A stretch of DNA of 9,675 nt, from contig JAAUSP010000267.1 in NCBI GenBank assembly GCA_012032575.1, positions 1-9,675 on the forward strand, written 5' to 3'. The notes under the pieces are model-generated. The model was not told where the DNA came from and did no database searches. It worked only from the letters and a program-made list of their open reading frames with translations. This document shows positions 5,078 through 9,675 of this stretch, piece after piece. Each line of letters begins with the position of its first letter. Positions within the stretch are counted from its first letter, which is position 1. Source of the DNA: Anaerolineales bacterium (GTDB taxonomy: Bacteria > Chloroflexota > Anaerolineae > 4572-78 > J111). The translations under genes and the position numbers were made by a program.

Positions 5078-6769
5078 ATGAGGCCAAACGGCCAGGGATT
5101 TAAAATAGAAAATGGAATCACGTTGGCCGCCACCGGGGAGGGCCTGAAAGCCATGCTTCGGGCCGGTGGGCAGTGGTTGGAAGCCCACGTTCAGGTAGTC
5201 AACAACCTCAATGTTTTCCCGGTACCCGATGGCGATACCGGCACCAATATGGTCCTGACCATGCGTGCTGCCCTTGCCTCCGCCGCAAAGGCCGGTGATG
5301 ACCGGGTCGAGACAATTGCCGCAGCGGTAGCTCACGGGGCGCTGCTGGGGGCACGGGGTAACTCCGGGGTGATTCTGTCGCAATTTTGGCAGGGGGTGGC
5401 CCGCTTTTTGGCGGGGCGCGACCATGTGACGGCTGAGGGTTGGGCCAATGCGACCCGGCAGGGCGTCGAGGCCGCTTATCAAAGCGTGCTGAACCCGGTT
5501 GAAGGAACAATTTTGACGGTGGCTCGCGCCGCCGCCGAGGCGGCCCAGCAGAGCGCCAAAACCAATCGAGATTTGACGGTGGTTCTGGCCGACATGGTCG
5601 CAGCCGCGCAAGCGGCCCAGGCCAACACCCCGGCCCTGCTGCCGATTTTGCAAGAGGCCGGGGTGACCGATTCCGGCGGTCAGGGCTTAGTTTACATTTT
5701 GGAAGGCTGCCTGCGCTGTTTGCGGGGTGAGATGGTTGAGCCGGAGCCGGTGGGTGTGGCGGCAGCCGAGCGGCAGCCGGTCCTGGAACTGGATGAAGCC
5801 GGCTACGGCTATGATGTGCAATTTCTCATCCAGGGCGAACGGCTGAATGTCGAAGAAATTCGGGCGCAGATTGACCGGCTGGGCTGGTCAACCCTGGTGG
5901 TGGGAGATGAGCGTCTGGTCAAGGTGCATGTTCACGTGCATGATCCGGGTATGCCGCTAAGTTATGGGGCCAGCCTGGGGCCGTTGACCGATGTGGTGGT
6001 GGAAAATATGGCCCTCCAGGCCCGGCAGTTTGCCCGTCAACGCGGGGGTGGCACCCACGTCCCGCCGCTGTCACTGCCCAGCCAACTGACCGACCGGCTG
6101 CGTGACAGCATGACCAGTGTGGGCACGGTTTGTGTTGCACCGAGCCAGGGGTTGGCCCATATCTTGCAAAGCCTGGGGGCCAATCAGATTGTTCTCGGCG
6201 GGCAGACGATGAATCCCAGCCCGGAGGAACTGCTGGCGGCAATAGATAAATTTCACGGTAATGATGTGCTGTTGTTGCCCAATAACGCCAATGTGATTTT
6301 GGCGGCGCAGCAGGCCCAGAAGTTGTCGTCTAAAAATGTGCGGGTGATCCCGACCAAAACCATCCCGCAGGGCATTGCCGCGCTGCTGTCACTGAATTAT
6401 CAAACTGACCTGGCGGCCAATGCCGAGCGCATGCTTGACGCGGCACAGCAAGTGCAAACATTGGAAATCACGCGGGCGGTACGCGAGACCACCTTGAGCG
6501 GTTTCCAGATCAAGTTGGGGGATGTTATGGGTCTGCTCAACGATGAGCTGGTCAGTGTAGGCCGGGATTTCGACGAAGTGACGTTGGATGTGCTGGAAAA
6601 AGTGGAAGCCGGTGCATGTGAAGTCATCACCCTTTATTTTGGCCGGGACTGCACCCCGGTCCAGGCCGGCGCGATGGCTGATAAAATTAAGGCGCTGTAT
6701 CCCGAACTGGAAGTTGAGGTTTACGATGGGGGCCAGCCTTACTACTACTATATTATTTCACTGGAGTAA
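5078..6769 (+). CDS. fakA: Fatty acid kinase ATP-binding subunit FakA (YloV/DAK-like)
   Basis: FakA phosphorylates fatty acids held by FakB, making acyl-phosphate for phospholipid synthesis. The 563-residue protein has the full family architecture. The N-terminal DhaL kinase domain (about 25-215) has metal and nucleotide motifs NNLNVFPVPDGDTGTNM (42-58, with D51 and D53), HGALLGARGNSGVILSQF (86-103) and VTDSGGQGLVYILEG (196-210). The middle domain has VKVHVHVHDPG (281-291), and the C-terminal FakB-binding domain has GGQTMNPS (374-381) and NNANVILAAQQA (402-413). The start is uncertain. ATG 5078 has only a weak GGGG element, an in-frame TTG at 5045 would be almost leaderless, and TTG 5123 would give a shorter, family-like N-terminus. 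The next gene, its FakB partner, starts eight bases downstream. The frame is intact. Confidence 0.93.
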   Translation: MRPNGQGFKIENGITLAATGEGLKAMLRAGGQWLEAHVQVVNNLNVFPVPDGDTGTNMVLTMRAALASAAKAGDDRVETIAAAVAHGALLGARGNSGVILSQFWQGVARFLAGRDHVTAEGWANATRQGVEAAYQSVLNPVEGTILTVARAAAEAAQQSAKTNRDLTVVLADMVAAAQAAQANTPALLPILQEAGVTDSGGQGLVYILEGCLRCLRGEMVEPEPVGVAAAERQPVLELDEAGYGYDVQFLIQGERLNVEEIRAQIDRLGWSTLVVGDERLVKVHVHVHDPGMPLSYGASLGPLTDVVVENMALQARQFARQRGGGTHVPPLSLPSQLTDRLRDSMTSVGTVCVAPSQGLAHILQSLGANQIVLGGQTMNPSPEELLAAIDKFHGNDVLLLPNNANVILAAQQAQKLSSKNVRVIPTKTIPQGIAALLSLNYQTDLAANAERMLDAAQQVQTLEITRAVRETTLSGFQIKLGDVMGLLNDELVSVGRDFDEVTLDVLEKVEAGACEVITLYFGRDCTPVQAGAMADKIKALYPELEVEVYDGGQPYYYYIISLE

Positions 6770-6777
6770 GATTTACG

Positions 6778-7635
6778 TTGTCACGAAAAGTTGCCATTAT
6801 TACCGATAGTACCGCTTACTTTGAGCCGGGTGAAGCCGAAAAATTGGGCATCCACGTTATCCCGCTGACCATTCAGTTAGGCCACGACCGGTTTTCAGAA
6901 GGCATCACCCTTGACTCAGATGAGCTTTTTCGCCGCTTGAGCTACGGCGCGCCCTATCCAGCCAGCCTGCCGCCCGACCCGGCGGTGTTTGAAGAAGTTT
7001 ACAGCAAGCTGCACAAGCAAACCGACCAGATGCTTTCGATCCACATTTCCAGCCACCTGAGCAAAACCTTGCAGCAGGCCCGGATGGGGGCCGAAAGTTT
7101 GCTGGGCCGCTGCTCCATCGAACTGGTTGACTCGATGACCACATCGGTGGGGCTGGGGATTTTGGTCAGGGCGGCGGCCCGCGCCGCTAATGAGGGCGCG
7201 ACGCTGGACGACATTGTACGCCTGGTGCGGGGTATGATCCCGCATATTTACCTGGTGTTTTATGTCGAAACGATGGACTATTTGGAACGCAGCGGGCGCA
7301 TCGGCAAGGCCCAGGCTATCCTCGGCTCGATGTTGAATATCAAGCCGATCCTTTTTATGGAAGACGGCGACATCATTCCGCTGGAAAAGGTCCGCACCAC
7401 CGAAAAGGCCATCGAAAAGCTGTTTGAATTTGTGGCTGAATTTGATAATTTGGAGCAAACTGCTATTATTCAACCCCATAAGCAGCCGGACAAGGAAGCC
7501 CTGACCCTGCAAGAACGGCTGGAACAAAGTTTTCCCAGTCTGCGGTTTCCCATTATTCAATACGGCCCCGATTTAGCTACCCGCGTCGGCCCCAATGCAA
7601 TGGGGATTGTGGTGTACGAGGGCATGACCTTTTGA
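6778..7635 (+). CDS. fakB: DegV family fatty-acid-binding protein (FakB-like)
   Basis: A 285-residue DegV protein that binds a fatty acid and presents its carboxylate to FakA. The family start VAIITDSTAY, the ISSHLSKT loop (90-97), VDSMTTSVGLG (118-127) and YLERSGRIGKAQAILGSMLNIKPIL are all present. Of the five residues defined in Staphylococcus FakB2 (T61, S93, R170, R202, H266), the Ser (S91/S92), R174 and R206 are kept. The TSQP motif reads A62-S-L-P, however, and the His of H-x-G-x-G-A reads R269 in TRVGPNAMG. Two of three carboxylate contacts are therefore replaced. The TTG start at 6778 follows GGAG by 11 bases, and that GGAG overlaps the fakA stop. The TGA at 7633 forms the first bases of a heptamer array. 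Whether it still binds a fatty acid is open. Confidence 0.9.
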   Translation: MSRKVAIITDSTAYFEPGEAEKLGIHVIPLTIQLGHDRFSEGITLDSDELFRRLSYGAPYPASLPPDPAVFEEVYSKLHKQTDQMLSIHISSHLSKTLQQARMGAESLLGRCSIELVDSMTTSVGLGILVRAAARAANEGATLDDIVRLVRGMIPHIYLVFYVETMDYLERSGRIGKAQAILGSMLNIKPILFMEDGDIIPLEKVRTTEKAIEKLFEFVAEFDNLEQTAIIQPHKQPDKEALTLQERLEQSFPSLRFPIIQYGPDLATRVGPNAMGIVVYEGMTF

Positions 7636-7665
7636 ATAGTGAATTGTGAATTGTGAATTGTGAAT
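7633..7665 (+). repeat. Heptanucleotide tandem array (TGAATTG)
   Basis: One TGAATAG unit (7633) is followed by three exact TGAATTG units (7640, 7647, 7654) and a partial TGAAT (7661). The stop codon of the FakB-like gene is the first TGA of the array. Confidence 0.75.
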
Positions 7666-7666
7666 G

Positions 7667-7738
7667 AAATCATAATCGGGAAATCGTCCTAAAGGATACC
7701 CTTGCGGTATAAATCGTAAATCTGAAATCGTAAATCTT
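7667..7738 (+). repeat. Second heptamer arrays (AAATCNN) and central imperfect dyad before recG
   Basis: Heptamers begin at 7667 (AAATCAT), 7674 (AATCGGG) and 7681 (AAATCGT). After a 23-base interruption there are four more in exact register at 7711 (AAATCGT), 7718 (AAATCTG), 7725 (AAATCGT) and 7732 (AAATCTT), ending on the base before ATG 7739. The interruption contains an imperfect dyad, AAGG/CCTT flanked by CC/GG (7688-7707), and a TATAAA (7708-7713) that might be a -10, although no -35 fits. No Shine-Dalgarno is placed for the 7739 start, and no terminator is visible. Confidence 0.6.
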
Positions 7739-9675
7739 ATGATTTTGTCCAGTTTTGACAAATTGAGTCGAATGCTTACCCAGGAAAAGCGACTGGGTTA
7801 TAAAAATAAAGCGGTTTTTGGCGGGCTGGAAAAACTGGCCTCGAATTGGGGCAATGAGGCCCTACAGGAAGCTGCCACTGACGAACAGCGCGCCCTGATC
7901 AATGAGTTGGTCCAGGATTTGGGCCGCTACTCAGAAATAGCCGAGGCTGACCGGCCTCACTTTATTCACCGGCTGCTGGTTAAACTGCACAAAGCGGGCG
8001 GAGCATCGCATGGGGCCAGAGAAAAAGAAGCGCCCGCCCGACCGGCCGCTGCTCCGCCCCCAGCGCCGCCAGCCGAACCGGTCCCGGTTGAAGCTGCTGC
8101 TCCCGAATTGGCCGCCCCGGTGGAAGTTGAGGTGCAGCCCCATCTGACTGTGCCGACGCCTGACCCGCCTCGCCCCAGCCAAAACCTATCCAGACAGGCT
8201 CCTCCGCCCAGACCGACACCTCCGCCTGCGCCCCGCGTTGCCAGGGAATCGCAGCCGGATTTTAGCAGTACCGGGCTGGACTCCTCGGTGATGAAACTAC
8301 CGGGGATCAAAGAGGCGATGGCCAAAAAATTGGCTAATCTGGGGGTGCAAACCATCGGCGATTTTCTCAGCCTTTATCCCCGTCGCTACGATGACTACCG
8401 GACGCTGAAGCCGATCAACCAGCTTCAGTTTGGCGAAGAAGTGACGATCATCGCCCAGGTTTGGGAAACTCGCCAGCGCGACCTCCGCAACGGCCGCTCG
8501 ATTGTCACCACCACGCTGTCCGACGGCACGGCCACCATCGAAGTGACCTGGTTCAACCAGCCCTGGCTGGCCCAAAAATTAACCCCTGGCTTGCAGCTTG
8601 TGCTCAGCGGCCGGGTGGATGAGTACCTGGGCCGCCTCACCTTTCAATCGCCAGAGTGGGAGGAATTGGATAAGAATATGATCCACACCGGGCGGCTGGT
8701 GCCGGTATACCCGCTGACCGAAGGCATTACCATCAAATGGCTGCGCAATCAGATCAAGGCAACGGTTGACTACTGGACTCGCCGTTTCCCGGATTACCTG
8801 CCGGATGAGTCGCGCCAGCGGCTGGGGATGCTGCCGCTCGACGAGGCCATCCGCCAGATTCACTTCCCCGACGATTGGGGCAAGCTGGAGTCCGCCCGCC
8901 GTCGCCTGGCCTTTGACGAACTGTTGCTGATTCAGTTGGGTGTACTACGCCAACGGCAAGCCTGGCAGGCTCAGCAGGGCGGCCGGTCAATATTAATGCC
9001 GAGATGTTGGAGCGTCTGCTCCAGGCGCTGCCTTATCAATTGACTTCGGCTCAGCGTAAAGCGTTGGGCGAAATTGTGGCCGACTTGCAGCGGGAAACGC
9101 CCATGAGCCGTCTGCTGCAAGGCGATGTCGGCTCCGGCAAAACGGTGGTGGCCCTGGCCGCGATGGTGTTGACCGTGCTGGATGGCGGTCAGGCGGCTAT
9201 TCTGGCTCCGACCGAAATTTTGGCCGAGCAGCATTTTCAAGGGATGAGCCGCCTGCTGACCGCCATCGGCGAGGCGCTGGGGCGGTCCTTCCAGATCCGG
9301 TTGCTGACCGGCAGCACCCCGGCGACGGAGCGGACGGAACTGCTCGAGGGGCTGGCGAATGGCCAGGTTGATTTGCTGGTGGGAACCCACGCCATTATTC
9401 AGAGCAATGTCGAACTGAAAAGTTTGCGGCTGGCCGTGATTGACGAGCAGCATCGTTTTGGGGTTGAACAGCGCACGGCGCTGCGGGAAAAAGGCTTTAA
9501 CCCGCACATGCTGGTGATGACGGCGACGCCGATTCCGCGCACGCTGACGCTGACGATTTATGGCGACCTCGATACTTCGATCCTGAACGAGCGCCCGCCT
9601 GGCCGTCAGCCGATCAAGACACGCTGGATCAGCGCCCGTGATCGTGAGAAGTCTTACAAGCATCTGCGCAAAGAG
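7739..9675 (+). CDS. recG: ATP-dependent DNA helicase RecG (frameshifted, cut by window edge)
   Basis: RecG is a superfamily 2 helicase that reverses stalled forks and branch-migrates Holliday junctions. Residues 1-87 form a charged helical extension (GYKNKAVFGGLEKL), and 88-175 a Pro/Ala linker. Residues 183-215 are a helix-hairpin-helix-like block (LPGIKEAMAKKLANLGV), followed by YPRRYDDY and the OB-fold wedge domain. The first frame stops at 9043. The next frame continues with LTSAQRKALGEI, Walker A GDVGSGKT (9121-9144), PTEILAEQHF, the DEQH box (9442-9453) and TATPIPRTL (from 9520). Adding one G near GG 8985-8986 joins them as QGGRVNINAEMLERLL. The extension makes it longer than E. coli RecG (693 residues) and fits Chloroflexota versions. 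The C-terminal helicase motifs lie beyond the window. ATG 7739 lacks a Shine-Dalgarno, and 7772 is the next in-frame ATG. Confidence 0.94.

Noticed and set aside
4943..5653. Minus-strand 236-codon frame
   Set aside because: Gly/His/Arg-rich shadow of fakA, whose DhaL motifs lie on the plus strand. It would also run through the rpmB promoter.
7633..7738. CRISPR array
   Set aside because: Units are 7 bases with no unique spacers, and no cas genes are nearby.
7573..7761. Minus-strand 62-codon frame across the heptamer gap
   Set aside because: The translation (NSQFTIHYS, FTISDLRF) is what these repeats give when translated. There is no ribosome site.
8971..9663. Minus-strand 230-codon frame opposite recG
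   Set aside because: Gln/Arg/His-rich antisense shadow. The plus strand here encodes RecG Walker A, DEQH and TATP motifs.

Overview
The window looks like chromosomal DNA from a moderately GC-rich bacterium, most likely a member of the Chloroflexota (Anaerolineae-like). This is an inference. It rests on a zinc-ribbon L28 protein, a RecG with a long proline-rich N-terminal extension, a DUF4058 protein, frequent TTG/GTG starts, and heptanucleotide repeats in the gaps between genes. No tRNA, rRNA, CRISPR array, transposase or phage gene was found.

Layout. Positions 1-1815 are read leftward: a truncated unknown gene (1-228), a 180-base gap, then an apparent operon transcribed as DUF4058 (1815-1035), a small conserved protein (1015-803) and a MNT/AbiEii-type nucleotidyltransferase (855-409). 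The last two overlap by 53 bases. Positions 1848-1912 carry two back-to-back sigma-70-type promoters. From 1975 a tightly packed rightward operon runs EcsC-like membrane protein, DUF4258 protein, YgiT-type zinc finger, then rlmN (ending 4652). A hairpin with a T-tract on the minus strand ends the convergent rpmB gene (4929-4750). Between rpmB and the rightward fakA lies a compact regulatory region with a palindrome over the -10 elements of two divergent promoters. The rightward run fakA, fakB/degV and recG (cut by the window edge) fills the rest.

How the genes fit together. FakA and the DegV/FakB protein are the two halves of a fatty acid kinase feeding acyl-phosphate into phospholipid synthesis. 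RecG remodels stalled replication forks. RlmN methylates A2503 of 23S rRNA, and L28 is part of the 50S subunit. The divergent rpmB / fakA ... recG arrangement resembles the rpmB / yloU-yloV-sda-recG-fapR-plsX region of Bacillus. The left third is accessory: a nucleotidyltransferase with a small partner and a DUF4258/YgiT pair, both resembling toxin-antitoxin modules, facing away from each other across a shared promoter region.

Main caveat. Five genes (DUF4058, EcsC-like, DUF4258, rlmN, recG) each contain one single-base frameshift at or near a short homopolymer, and two of these are core housekeeping genes. In every case adding or removing one base restores an uninterrupted family-like protein. 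I read this as residual indel error in a long-read or low-coverage assembly rather than mass gene decay, and give the full reconstructed spans.
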